7,434 nt of DNA from Phyllobacteriaceae bacterium (GTDB taxonomy: Bacteria > Pseudomonadota > Alphaproteobacteria > Rhizobiales > Ancalomicrobiaceae): contig JAAYVT010000128.1 in the NCBI GenBank assembly GCA_012517025.1, positions 1 through 7,434 of the forward strand. The letters are read 5' to 3'. The position numbers were made by a program, and so were the translations under genes. Position 1 is the stretch's first letter, and each line of letters starts with the position of its first letter. Below, one piece after another: positions 1 through 7,262 of the stretch. The notes below the pieces were generated by a model that was given only the letters and a program-made list of their open reading frames with translations, was not told the DNA's origin and searched no databases.

Positions 1-705
1 CTCGTCGGGATGACGGTGAACGCGCCGGTGTGGCGGCGTCCGCGGAGGGACGTCACGACCGACGTTTCGATCGCCGAGCGGTGGAGGGTGCGACCCGCGC
101 TTCGGCCCGGCTCGGCGACCTGGCGGTATCTCCGCGACGAGCGGGGGCTTTCGGAGCTCGTCCTCCGCGCGGCGATCCGGCAGGATCTGCTGCGCGAGGG
201 GCCGAAGGGAAGCATGTGGGCGGCCTATACCGGCGACGACGGTGCTCTCGTCGGTTGGGAAGAGCGCGGCTCTCGTTGGCGGGGCTTCTCGACCGGCGGG
301 ACGAAGGTGTTGTTCCGGTTCGGGTCGGCCGATGCGCCACGGATCTGCGTCACCGAGGCGGCAATCGATGCGATGAGCCTCGCCGATCTGGAGGGGGCGA
401 GGCCGGACAGCCTCTATGTCGCGACCGGCGGCGGTTGGTCTCCCGCGACCGAGGTCGCGTTGCTCCGGCTCGCCTCTCGACCGGAGACGCTGCTCGTCGC
501 CGCGACCGACGCCGACGCTCAGGGCGAGATCTATGCCGAGCGGATTCGGAAAATGGCCGAAGAGACCGGTTGTCGTCGACTGCGCCTGTCGCCGATGCGG
601 CGGGACTGGAACCTGATGCTGCAGGAGAAGAAGGGAAGAGAGGAACCGCGGGAGGAGAGGACGGAGAGAGCCCTGCCGCCTGACCGTCGACCGCCTCGAG
701 GGTGA
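1..705 (+). CDS. DUF3991/TOPRIM domain protein, 5' end outside the window
   Basis: The frame is open to base 1. An in-frame ATG lies at 10, but no ribosome binding site is visible in the nine bases before it, and relatives I remember have an extra N-terminal module, so the gene probably starts upstream. Numbering from that ATG, residues 37-107 carry the DUF3991-like signature (SATWRYL, LREGPKGSMWAAY, RGFSTGGTKVLFR). The TOPRIM fold follows: acidic motif CVTEAAIDAMS with Glu116, then ATDADAQGE with Asp167 and Asp169, the usual metal-binding positions. It closes with a family-typical RRDWN at 197-201 and an Arg/Glu-rich low-complexity tail. TOPRIM domains coordinate Mg2+ in primases, topoisomerases and nucleases. 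The exact activity here is unknown, and no helicase or relaxase domain is attached in the visible part. The stop codon lies 134 bases before the next gene's ATG. Family assignment is fairly sure; function is inference. Confidence 0.85.
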   Translation, partial: LVGMTVNAPVWRRPRRDVTTDVSIAERWRVRPALRPGSATWRYLRDERGLSELVLRAAIRQDLLREGPKGSMWAAYTGDDGALVGWEERGSRWRGFSTGGTKVLFRFGSADAPRICVTEAAIDAMSLADLEGARPDSLYVATGGGWSPATEVALLRLASRPETLLVAATDADAQGEIYAERIRKMAEETGCRRLRLSPMRRDWNLMLQEKKGREEPREERTERALPPDRRPPRG

Positions 706-727
706 AGCTTCGCCCGGCTCCGCCGGC

Positions 728-751
728 CCTCGACCCGGCCGGCCGGCGAGG
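728..751 (+). repeat. GC-rich imperfect inverted repeat in the TOPRIM-DUF1419 spacer
   Basis: CCTCG at 728-732 pairs with CGAGG at 747-751. Inside it, CCGG at 735-738 pairs with CCGG at 743-746, leaving a CCGG loop and a two-base bulge. No T-run follows, so it is not a standard intrinsic terminator. It may shape the mRNA between the two genes. In DNA this GC-rich, such a structure may also arise by chance. Confidence 0.35.
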
Positions 752-828
752 CAGCGTCGGGGGAGGGGTCAGGAAGGACCGGAGAGGAGGGCGTCCCGAG
801 GGGATGGCCGTGCTTCGGTCCACGAGCC

Positions 829-833
829 GGAGA
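829..833 (+). promoter_or_regulatory. Ribosome binding site that decides the start of the DUF1419 gene
   Basis: GGAGA sits 6 bases before the ATG at 840. The same frame is open back to a GTG at 702 that overlaps the previous stop codon, but residues encoded between 702 and 839 are Arg/Gly/Pro-rich and unlike a folded domain. This site therefore favours 840 as the true start. Confidence 0.6.
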
Positions 834-839
834 ACCGCC

Positions 840-1442
840 ATGATCCCGTCTTCCCCCATTTGCAAGGTGTTCGAGGGTGTCGCCGATCGACGCCAGATGT
901 ACCGCCTGTTCGACCGCCACGTCGGGCACCCGTTCCGATCGGCCGATACCGGCGGTCTTCATGCCGGTGAGTGGTTCGAGATCGCCGAGGCCGACTACGA
1001 CCACATGCTCGACCTCCTGCCGCCGCTCTGGATGCGCGGCGACATGTTCGCGCTCGCCGAATATCTGACCGGCTCCGTCACCAGCATCTTCTTCGCGCTC
1101 AGGGTCCGGGGTCGGATGCGCTGGTTCCACGGCTATTGCGATCTCGCCGACCGCGGTTCGCCGGATCGGATGCGCCGCACGATCCTCGAACGCGAGGCCC
1201 TTCCCGGTCGCGGGATGACCCGCACGGAGTGTCTCGAACACATCTGGAGCGAGACCCATGACGCCTACCGCGGCCATGCCGGCGCCGATTGGCCGGTCGA
1301 GGCGAGGGGTCGACGCTTCGTCGTGGTCTACGGGCAGGGGCTCGACGCTCGAACGAGACTTCTCGATGAACTGACCACCCAGGAGATCGCGGCCAAACTG
1401 CCGGGCCGACTGCTCGCCGTCACCGACGCCGTGGCGGCGTGA
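840..1442 (+). CDS. DUF1419 domain-containing protein
   Basis: This encodes a 200-residue soluble protein, with no signal peptide or membrane segment visible. The start at 840 is preferred over GTG 702 and ATG 804 because of the GGAGA site and because recognisable family sequence begins here (VFEGVADRRQMYRLFDRH). Features I recall from DUF1419 proteins of rhizobial plasmids are the block LLPPLWMRGDMFALAEYLTGSV at about residues 59-80, split by a conserved WMRGDMF, then FFALR, RWFHGYCDLADRGSPDRMR at 94-112, LEHIW at 132-136 and a C-terminal LLDELTTQEIAAKLP. The family has no established function and no catalytic motif stands out. It lies between the TOPRIM gene and the methylase/helicase gene on the same strand, so a shared transcript and a role in element maintenance or transfer are plausible but unproven. 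Codon use matches its neighbours. Confidence 0.75.
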   Translation: MIPSSPICKVFEGVADRRQMYRLFDRHVGHPFRSADTGGLHAGEWFEIAEADYDHMLDLLPPLWMRGDMFALAEYLTGSVTSIFFALRVRGRMRWFHGYCDLADRGSPDRMRRTILEREALPGRGMTRTECLEHIWSETHDAYRGHAGADWPVEARGRRFVVVYGQGLDARTRLLDELTTQEIAAKLPGRLLAVTDAVAA

Positions 1443-1489
1443 ACTCAGACGGCCGGACGACCATCACCCACGGCCGATCCGCCGAGGAG

Positions 1490-1522
1490 CCGACGGCAAC
1501 AATCGTGCGCGGTCGCCGTCGG
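1490..1522 (+). repeat. Leader inverted repeat 1
   Basis: CCGACGGC (1490-1497) and GCCGTCGG (1515-1522) are perfect 8-base inverted copies separated by 17 bases. They lie in the untranslated leader between the DUF1419 gene and the methylase/helicase gene. Transcribed RNA could form this stem. No T-run follows. Confidence 0.45.
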
Positions 1523-1531
1523 TCAACTCGA

Positions 1532-1551
1532 TCGGCAGCCGTGTCGGCCGA
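1532..1551 (+). repeat. Leader inverted repeat 2 (short)
   Basis: TCGGC (1532-1536) and GCCGA (1547-1551) form a 5-base stem with a 10-base loop, between the two longer repeats of the same leader. On its own it would not be significant. Confidence 0.25.
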
Positions 1552-1591
1552 GACCGGGAAGCCCATCCTTCAGACCCATCCGAGGCGCTGC

Positions 1592-1616
1592 CTCCGCCCG
1601 ATCCGTTTGGGCGGAG
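1592..1616 (+). repeat. Leader inverted repeat 3, just upstream of the methylase/helicase ribosome binding site
   Basis: CTCCGCCC (1592-1599) and GGGCGGAG (1609-1616) are perfect 8-base inverted copies around a 9-base loop. The stem ends 22 bases before the GAGGAG ribosome binding site. The following bases are GC-rich without a T-run, so it is not an intrinsic terminator. An mRNA structural element or a protein-binding site are both possible. Confidence 0.5.
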
Positions 1617-1638
1617 CGGTGCCGCGCGCCTTCTCTTC

Positions 1639-1644
1639 GAGGAG
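1639..1644 (+). promoter_or_regulatory. Ribosome binding site of the methylase/helicase gene
   Basis: GAGGAG lies 9 bases before the ATG at 1654. It fits well as a Shine-Dalgarno sequence and supports that start. The frame could not use a better-placed start nearby. Confidence 0.7.
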
Positions 1645-1653
1645 CAATCCCTC

Positions 1654-4600
1654 ATGAGTTCCATCGATCCCTTCACCCTCGATCTCTTCGGGACGACCGG
1701 CCTTTCCTCCAGTCTGGGCTTCGGCCTCGGTGCCTTGTCGCCGCCGTCCGACGACGATCCCGACGATCCGCCGCCGTCCACGCCGGCCCCCGCCTCGACG
1801 GGGGCCGGGTTCGTTCGGCCGGTCGCTTCCGAGAGGGCGCGCGGCGAGAACTTCCATCTCGAAGGGGACCGCCGTCTCGCCGCCGGTTGGAAGGGGAGGG
1901 CGCGCGACAACATCGAAGCGATCCGGCTGGCGGCCGCAATCGAACGTGAAAACCGTCCCGCGACGGTGGAGGAACAGGCGCGCCTCATCCGCTTCGTCGG
2001 CTTCGGGGCATCGGACCTCGCGAACGGTGTCTTCCGCCGCCCCGGCGAGATGGCCTTCCGCGCCGGCTGGGAGGGGATCGGCGCCGACCTCGAGGACGCG
2101 GTCGGGGAGGGGGATCATGCTTCGCTCGCCCGCTGCACCCAGTATGCTCACTTCACGCCCGAGGTCGTCGTCCGCACGATCTGGACCGGTCTCGAACGCC
2201 TCGGCTGGCGCGGCGGCCGCGTGTTGGAGCCCGGGATCGGCACCGGGCTCTTCCCGGCCCTGATGCCCGAAGCCTTTCGGTATGTCTCGCACGTCACCGG
2301 GGTCGAGCTCGATCCGGTGACGGCGCGGATCGCCCGGCTGCTGCAGCCGCGGGCGCGGATCCTCGCGGGGGATTTCGCGCGCGCCGAGCTGGCGGCGAAC
2401 TTCGATCTCGCCATCGGCAACCCACCCTTCTCCGATCGCATGGTTCGCTCCGACCGTGCCTATCGCTCGCTCGGCCTGCGTCTCCACGACTACTTCATCG
2501 CCCGGTCGATCGATCTTCTGAAGCCCGGCGGCCTCGCTGCCTTCGTCACGAGTTCCGGCACGCTCGACAAGGCCGACGGCACGGCGCGCGAACACATCGC
2601 GACGTCGGCCGATCTCGTCGCCGTCGTCCGCCTTCCCGAGGGCAGCTTCCGCGCCGATGCCGGCACCGACGTGGTGGTGGACATCCTCTTCTTCCGTAAG
2701 CGCAAGGCGGGCGAGCCGCGAGGAGACACGACCTGGCTCGATCTCGCCGAGGAGCGCCCGGCCGGCGACGAGGACGGCGCGATCCGCGTCAACGCCTGGT
2801 TCGCTCGCCACCCGGAGCTGGTGCTCGGCACCCACGCGCTGACCTTCGGTCCGTTTGGTGAGACCTACACCTGCCGCGCCGGTGATGAGGCTCTCGAGAC
2901 CGCCCTCGGCCGTGCCGTCTCGCGTCTGCCGGAAGCGGTCTACGACGGCGAGCCGGAGCCGATCGACGCGGAGGACGTGGACGACGAGCCGGTCGTCACT
3001 CCCATCGATGTCCGATCCCATGTCCGCGAGGGCAGCTATCTGATGGATCCGCGCCGGGGTCTCATGCAGATCGTCGCCGGCGTGCCGGTGCCGGTCGCAG
3101 TCCGCAAGGGCAGGGGCGGCGAGGGGATTTCCGAGACGCACATCCGGATCATCGGCAAGCTGATCCCGATCCGCGATGCCGTGCGCGAGATTCTCGCCTG
3201 CCAGGAGGCCGACCGGCCGTGGCAGCCGGCGCAGGTACGGCTGCGGATCGCCTGGGGCGCCTTCGTTCGAACCTTCGGCCCGATCAACCACACCACGGTC
3301 TCGATCACCGAGGATGTCGAGACCGGCGAGGTGCGCGAGACCCATCGTCAGCCGAACCTCGCGCCGTTCCGAGACGATCCCGACTGTTGGCTGGTCGCCT
3401 CGATCGAGGACTACGATCTCGATACCGACACGGCGAAGCCGGGGCCGATCTTTTCGACCCGTGTGATCGCGCCGCCGGCGCCGCCGGTGATCACGTCCGC
3501 CGCCGACGCACTCGCCGTGGTGCTGAACGAGCGCGGCCGCGTCGACCTCGACCACATCGCCGAGTTGCTCCATCGGGACGTCGACGACGTCGTGGTCGAA
3601 CTCGGCACGGCGATCTTCCGCGATCCCGTCGACGGCGCCTGGCAGACGGCGGACGCCTATCTCTCCGGTCCCGTGCGCAAGAAGCTCGAGGTGGCGACGG
3701 CCGCGGCCGCGCTCGATCCCGTCTTCGAGAGGAACGTCCGAGCCCTCGAAGCCGTCCAGCCGGCCGATCTCCGCCCGTCCGAGATCACAGCACGCCTCGG
3801 CGCGCCGTGGATCCCGGCGTCCGACATCGTCTCCTTCGTGCATGAGACGATGGGCGCCGACATCCGCATCCACCACATGCCGGAACTCGCCTCGTGGACG
3901 GTGGAGGCGCGCCAGTTCGGTTGGCTCGCGGCCGGCACGTCGGAGTGGGGCACGGAGCGCCGCCATGCCGGCGAACTGTTGGCCGATGCGCTGAACTCCC
4001 GCGTGCCGCAGATCTTCGACGCGGTCGAGGAGGACGGCAGGGAGCGCCGCATCCTCAACGTCGTCGACACCGAAGCGGCCAAGGAGAAGCTCGCCAAGAT
4101 CAAGACCGCGTTCCAGACCTGGGTCTGGACCGACCCCGATCGCACCGATCGGCTGGCGCGGATCTACAACGACCGCTTCAACGATCTCGCGCCGCGCCGC
4201 TTCGACGGATCTCACCTGGAGCTTCCCGGAGCCTCCGGCGCCTTCACGCTCTATCCCCACCAGAAGCGCGGCATCTGGCGGATCGTCGCCGCCGGCTCGA
4301 CCTACCTCGCCCATGCCGTCGGCGCCGGCAAGACCATGACGATGGCATCTGCCGTCATGGAGCAGCGACGTCTCGGCTTGATCGCCAAGGCGATGCTGGT
4401 CGTTCCCGCTCACTGCCTGGCGCAGGCGGCGCGTGAGTTCCTGGCTCTCTATCCGAACGCCCGCATCCTCGTCGCCGACGAGACCAATTTCACGAAAGAC
4501 AAACGGCAGCGGTTTCTCGCCCGGGCGGCGACCGCGACCTGGGATGCGATCCTGATCACGCATTCGGCCTTCCGGTTCATCGGCGTGCCCTCGGCGTTCG

Positions 4601-6732
4601 AGCAGCAGATGATCCGAGACGAGCTCGAACTCTACGAGGACCTCGTCACAAAGGTCGACGGCGAGGATCGCGTCTCGCGCAAGCGCCTCGAGCGGTTGAA
4701 GGAGGGGTTGAAGGAACGGCTCGAGGCGCTTGCGACCCGCAAGGACGATCTCCTCACGCTCTCGGAGATCGGCGTCGACCAGATCATCGTCGACGAGGCG
4801 CAGGAGTTTCGGAAGCTCTCCTTCGCCACCAACATGTCGACGCTGAAGGGCGTCGATCCGAACGGCTCGCAGCGCGCCTGGGATCTCTGGGTGAAATCCC
4901 GCTTCGTCGAGACGAAGAACCCCGGCCGGGCATTGATACTCGCCTCGGGCACGCCGATCACCAACACCCTCGGCGAGATGTTCTCGGTGCAGCGATTGAT
5001 GGACCACGAGGCGTTGACGACACGGGGTCTCCACGAGTTCGATGCCTGGGCCTCGACCTTCGGTGACACCACCACCGAACTCGAGCTCCAGCCGTCCGGC
5101 CGATACAAGCCGGTCAGCCGCTTTGCGAGCTTCGTCAACGTGCCGGAGCTGATCGCGATGTTCCGGTCCTTCGCCGACGTCGTGCTGCCCGAGGACCTGC
5201 GCCGGTACGTGAAGGTGCCGGCGATCGCGACGGGCAAGCGGCAGATCCTGACCGCCAAGCCGACAGCGGCCTTCAAACGCTACCAGACGGTGCTCGACGC
5301 TCGGATCAAGCAGATCGAAGAGCGTGACCGGCCGGCCGAGCCCGGTGACGACATCCTGCTCTCGGTCATCACCGACGGTCGGCACGCGGCGATCGATCTT
5401 CGTCTCGTCGATCCCGACAACGACGACGAGCCGGAGAACAAACTCAACCTCCTCGTCGCCAACGCCTTCCGCATCTGGCGGGAGACGAGGGAGAACGCCT
5501 ACGTCCACCTCGACGGCAAGCCCTACGAGCTCGCCGGCGCCGCGCAGATGATCTTCTCCGACCTCGGCACCATCAATGTCGAGAAGACCAGGGGCTTCTC
5601 GGCCTACCGCTGGATCCGCGACGAACTCGTCCGTCTCGGCGTGCCGCCCGCGGAAATCGCCTTCATGCAGGACCACAAGAAGTCTGAGGCGAAGCAGCGC
5701 CTGTTCGGTGACGTGCGCGCCGGCAGGGTCCGTTTCCTGATCGGCAGCTCGGAGACGATGGGGACCGGGGTCAACGCCCAACTCCGGCTGAAGGCGCTCC
5801 ATCACCTCGACGTGCCTTGGTTGCCCTCGCAGATCGAGCAGCGCGAGGGGCGGATCGTCCGGCAGGGCAATCAGCACGATGAGATCGACATCTATGCCTA
5901 TGCGACCGAGGGATCGCTCGACGCCACCATGTGGCAGAACAACGAGCGCAAGGCCCGCTTCATCGGCGCGGCACTCTCCGGCGACACCTCGATCCGCAAG
6001 CTTGAGGATCTCGGCGAGGGGCAGGCCAATCAGTTCGCCATGGCCAAGGCGATCGCCTCTGGTGATCAGCGCCTGATGCAGAAGGCCGGGCTCGAGGCGG
6101 ACATCGCGCGGCTGGAACGTCTGCGCGCCGCTCACGACGACGACCTCTTCTCCGTTCGCCGACAGATCCGCGATGCCGAGCGCGACGTCGAGCAGGCGAC
6201 CCGCCGTATCGCCGAGATCGGAGAGGATATCGCTCGTCTGGTGCCGACTTCCGGTGATGCGTTCGCCATGATGGTGGTGGGCGAGATCTTCACCGAGCGC
6301 AAGGCCGTCGGCCGCGCGCTGATGAAGGAGATCCTCACCCTCGTCCAGCTTCGGCAGGAGTGCGACACCGTCATCGGCTCGATCGGCGGCTTCGATGTGG
6401 AGTTCCGTGGCGAGCGGTTCGGTGGGGATGGTTTCCGCTTCACCGTCATGTTGCTCAGGACGGGAGCCGATCAGGAGATCGAGCTACCGCTCACCGTCAC
6501 GCCGCTCGGGGCCGTCGCCCGGCTCGAGCACGCAATCTCCGGCTTCGAGGAGGAGCGAGAGCGGCAGCTTCGCCGGTGCGACGAGGCAAAGGGTCGCCTC
6601 GCCTCCTACCGCTCACGCCAGGGTGGCACGTTCGCCTTCGCCGAGGACCTCGCCGACAAGCGGCGGCAGCTCGCCGAGATTGAGAAGGCGCTGGCGGCGG
6701 AGGTCGAGGGAGTGTCGATGATGGTGGCTTGA
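1654..6732 (+). CDS. N6-adenine DNA methylase / superfamily 2 helicase fusion (DarB-like, COG4646-type)
   Basis: This encodes a 1692-residue cytoplasmic protein. After an Asp/Pro-rich linker (about 30-48), the methylase starts with YAHFTP (164-169). SAM-binding motif I is EPGIGTG (192-198) and the catalytic N6-adenine motif is NPPF (256-259). Residues of about 400-850 match nothing I know. The helicase follows: YPHQKRG (867-873), Walker A GAGKT (890-894), motif Ia LVVPAH, a charged helical insert, Walker B DEAQ (1047-1050), motif III SGTP (1098-1101), motif V GTGVN (1370-1374) and motif VI QREGRIVRQGN (1396-1406). The C-terminus is charged and coiled-coil-like (about 1475-1535 and 1625-1685). 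All key motifs are intact, so both activities are expected. Such fusions occur on phages and mobile elements; phage P1 DarB, an anti-restriction protein, is the best-known relative in architecture. DNA protection or modification is inferred from this. A type I-like restriction or other SNF2-like role is the alternative. Confidence 0.9.
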   Translation: MSSIDPFTLDLFGTTGLSSSLGFGLGALSPPSDDDPDDPPPSTPAPASTGAGFVRPVASERARGENFHLEGDRRLAAGWKGRARDNIEAIRLAAAIERENRPATVEEQARLIRFVGFGASDLANGVFRRPGEMAFRAGWEGIGADLEDAVGEGDHASLARCTQYAHFTPEVVVRTIWTGLERLGWRGGRVLEPGIGTGLFPALMPEAFRYVSHVTGVELDPVTARIARLLQPRARILAGDFARAELAANFDLAIGNPPFSDRMVRSDRAYRSLGLRLHDYFIARSIDLLKPGGLAAFVTSSGTLDKADGTAREHIATSADLVAVVRLPEGSFRADAGTDVVVDILFFRKRKAGEPRGDTTWLDLAEERPAGDEDGAIRVNAWFARHPELVLGTHALTFGPFGETYTCRAGDEALETALGRAVSRLPEAVYDGEPEPIDAEDVDDEPVVTPIDVRSHVREGSYLMDPRRGLMQIVAGVPVPVAVRKGRGGEGISETHIRIIGKLIPIRDAVREILACQEADRPWQPAQVRLRIAWGAFVRTFGPINHTTVSITEDVETGEVRETHRQPNLAPFRDDPDCWLVASIEDYDLDTDTAKPGPIFSTRVIAPPAPPVITSAADALAVVLNERGRVDLDHIAELLHRDVDDVVVELGTAIFRDPVDGAWQTADAYLSGPVRKKLEVATAAAALDPVFERNVRALEAVQPADLRPSEITARLGAPWIPASDIVSFVHETMGADIRIHHMPELASWTVEARQFGWLAAGTSEWGTERRHAGELLADALNSRVPQIFDAVEEDGRERRILNVVDTEAAKEKLAKIKTAFQTWVWTDPDRTDRLARIYNDRFNDLAPRRFDGSHLELPGASGAFTLYPHQKRGIWRIVAAGSTYLAHAVGAGKTMTMASAVMEQRRLGLIAKAMLVVPAHCLAQAAREFLALYPNARILVADETNFTKDKRQRFLARAATATWDAILITHSAFRFIGVPSAFEQQMIRDELELYEDLVTKVDGEDRVSRKRLERLKEGLKERLEALATRKDDLLTLSEIGVDQIIVDEAQEFRKLSFATNMSTLKGVDPNGSQRAWDLWVKSRFVETKNPGRALILASGTPITNTLGEMFSVQRLMDHEALTTRGLHEFDAWASTFGDTTTELELQPSGRYKPVSRFASFVNVPELIAMFRSFADVVLPEDLRRYVKVPAIATGKRQILTAKPTAAFKRYQTVLDARIKQIEERDRPAEPGDDILLSVITDGRHAAIDLRLVDPDNDDEPENKLNLLVANAFRIWRETRENAYVHLDGKPYELAGAAQMIFSDLGTINVEKTRGFSAYRWIRDELVRLGVPPAEIAFMQDHKKSEAKQRLFGDVRAGRVRFLIGSSETMGTGVNAQLRLKALHHLDVPWLPSQIEQREGRIVRQGNQHDEIDIYAYATEGSLDATMWQNNERKARFIGAALSGDTSIRKLEDLGEGQANQFAMAKAIASGDQRLMQKAGLEADIARLERLRAAHDDDLFSVRRQIRDAERDVEQATRRIAEIGEDIARLVPTSGDAFAMMVVGEIFTERKAVGRALMKEILTLVQLRQECDTVIGSIGGFDVEFRGERFGGDGFRFTVMLLRTGADQEIELPLTVTPLGAVARLEHAISGFEEERERQLRRCDEAKGRLASYRSRQGGTFAFAEDLADKRRQLAEIEKALAAEVEGVSMMVA

Positions 6733-6814
6733 GCTGATTTCGGCAATCCGAGTCATCGAGTTGCACGAACTGTCCCGCGGCCGTGCACTGGCCCCGGATC
6801 GACAGAGCCCGACA

Positions 6815-7051
6815 TCAGCCGCCCTGATTGGCTCCCCGGTTGTCCATCGCAAGCGAATGGAGCCTCTTGGCGGCAGCGGGATCATGTTCCGCAAGACCGA
6901 TCATGGCCGACAATGCCGCGAGAACGATGTCCTTCTTCGAGGCTTTGGGGTGCTCCTTGCGAATCGCCGTCAAAAGCTCCCCCGCATCTGTGTAGTAGAA
7001 CGAAAGTCGTGCGACAGATTGTTCCAGTTCTGAAATATCCGTCTGATCCAT
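6815..7051 (-). CDS. Small hypothetical protein, 78 residues
   Basis: I do not recognise this protein. It starts at ATG 7051, with AGGGA on the minus strand 9 bases upstream acting as a plausible ribosome binding site, and stops with TGA. The sequence is mostly amphipathic helix (LEQSVARLSFYY, LLTAIRKEHP, KKDIVLAALSAMIGLAEH), ending in a polar Asn/Gly tail. It has no signal peptide, membrane segment or cysteine pair. Size and helical character would fit a small DNA-binding or regulatory protein, but no clear helix-turn-helix can be assigned. Codon use is less GC-biased than the large gene (it uses TCA, ACA, TCT and TTG), which suggests a different history. It converges on the methylase/helicase gene with 82 bases between stop codons. 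An overlapping plus-strand frame (6761-7033) is less protein-like. Confidence 0.6.
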   Translation of the reverse strand: MDQTDISELEQSVARLSFYYTDAGELLTAIRKEHPKASKKDIVLAALSAMIGLAEHDPAAAKRLHSLAMDNRGANQGG

Positions 7052-7108
7052 AGGACGCCGTCCCTCTGGCCCGCTTGCCTGAGCCTGCCGAGCTGGAGAC
7101 TAGGCGTC

Positions 7109-7135
7109 TTTTGCTTTTGCGCAAGAGAATTTTGC
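7109..7135. promoter_or_regulatory. TTTTGC repeats around a near-palindrome, candidate operator of the small minus-strand gene
   Basis: TTTTGC occurs at 7109-7114, 7115-7120 and 7130-7135, that is 6 and 15 bases apart. Overlapping these is CTTTTGCGCAAGAG (7114-7127), a 14-base palindrome with one mismatched pair and a perfect TTGCGCAA core. It lies about 60 bases upstream of the start codon at 7051, where an operator or promoter would be expected. No regulator is identified and no convincing -35/-10 pair is seen on the minus strand. Confidence 0.4.
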
Positions 7136-7146
7136 TAGAATTGTGA

Positions 7147-7176
7147 TTGAGACGTCCAGATGGAAGGAGCTATAGA
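7147..7176 (+). promoter_or_regulatory. Possible sigma70-type promoter
   Basis: TTGAGA (7147-7152) and TATAGA (7171-7176) are 18 bases apart. They match the consensus hexamers at 5 of 6 and 4 of 6 positions. The sequence is at the edge of an AT-rich tract where chance matches are common, and no firm plus-strand gene follows. Confidence 0.2.
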
Positions 7177-7262
7177 TAGATGAGGCTGTTCAATGATATT
7201 TAATCGCTCGGTGTATTGTGATATTTCCTGCTGACATCTTTGTAAATAAAGAAATCAAAATT

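Noticed and set aside
702..839. Extension of the DUF1419 gene to the GTG overlapping the TOPRIM stop codon
   Set aside because: The extra 46 residues are low-complexity Arg/Gly/Pro sequence. The ATG at 840 has a good ribosome binding site and begins the family-like sequence.
531..1277. 248-codon minus-strand frame across the TOPRIM and DUF1419 genes
   Set aside because: It overlaps two well-supported plus-strand genes and has no recognisable domain or ribosome binding site of note; it is another codon-bias shadow.
1439..1657. 72-codon plus-strand frame in the leader of the large gene, starting GTG at the end of DUF1419
   Set aside because: It is Arg/Ser-rich with no ribosome binding site or recognisable pattern, and it covers the inverted repeats. 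Non-coding leader is the simpler reading.
1570..6135. A 1521-codon open frame on the minus strand, antisense to the methylase/helicase gene
   Set aside because: Its codons lie exactly over the sense codons, so minus-strand stops need sense TTA, CTA or TCA codons. These are rare in this GC-rich gene, and the frame is bounded at a sense CTA near 6484. The translation shows no domain motifs, so it is a by-product of codon bias.
6733..6814. Possible bidirectional terminator between the convergent genes
   Set aside because: Only a small TCGG/CCGA stem (6740-6751) and a 6-base stem with a 14-base loop (6762-6787) were found. Neither has a T-run on either strand, so no intrinsic terminator is called.
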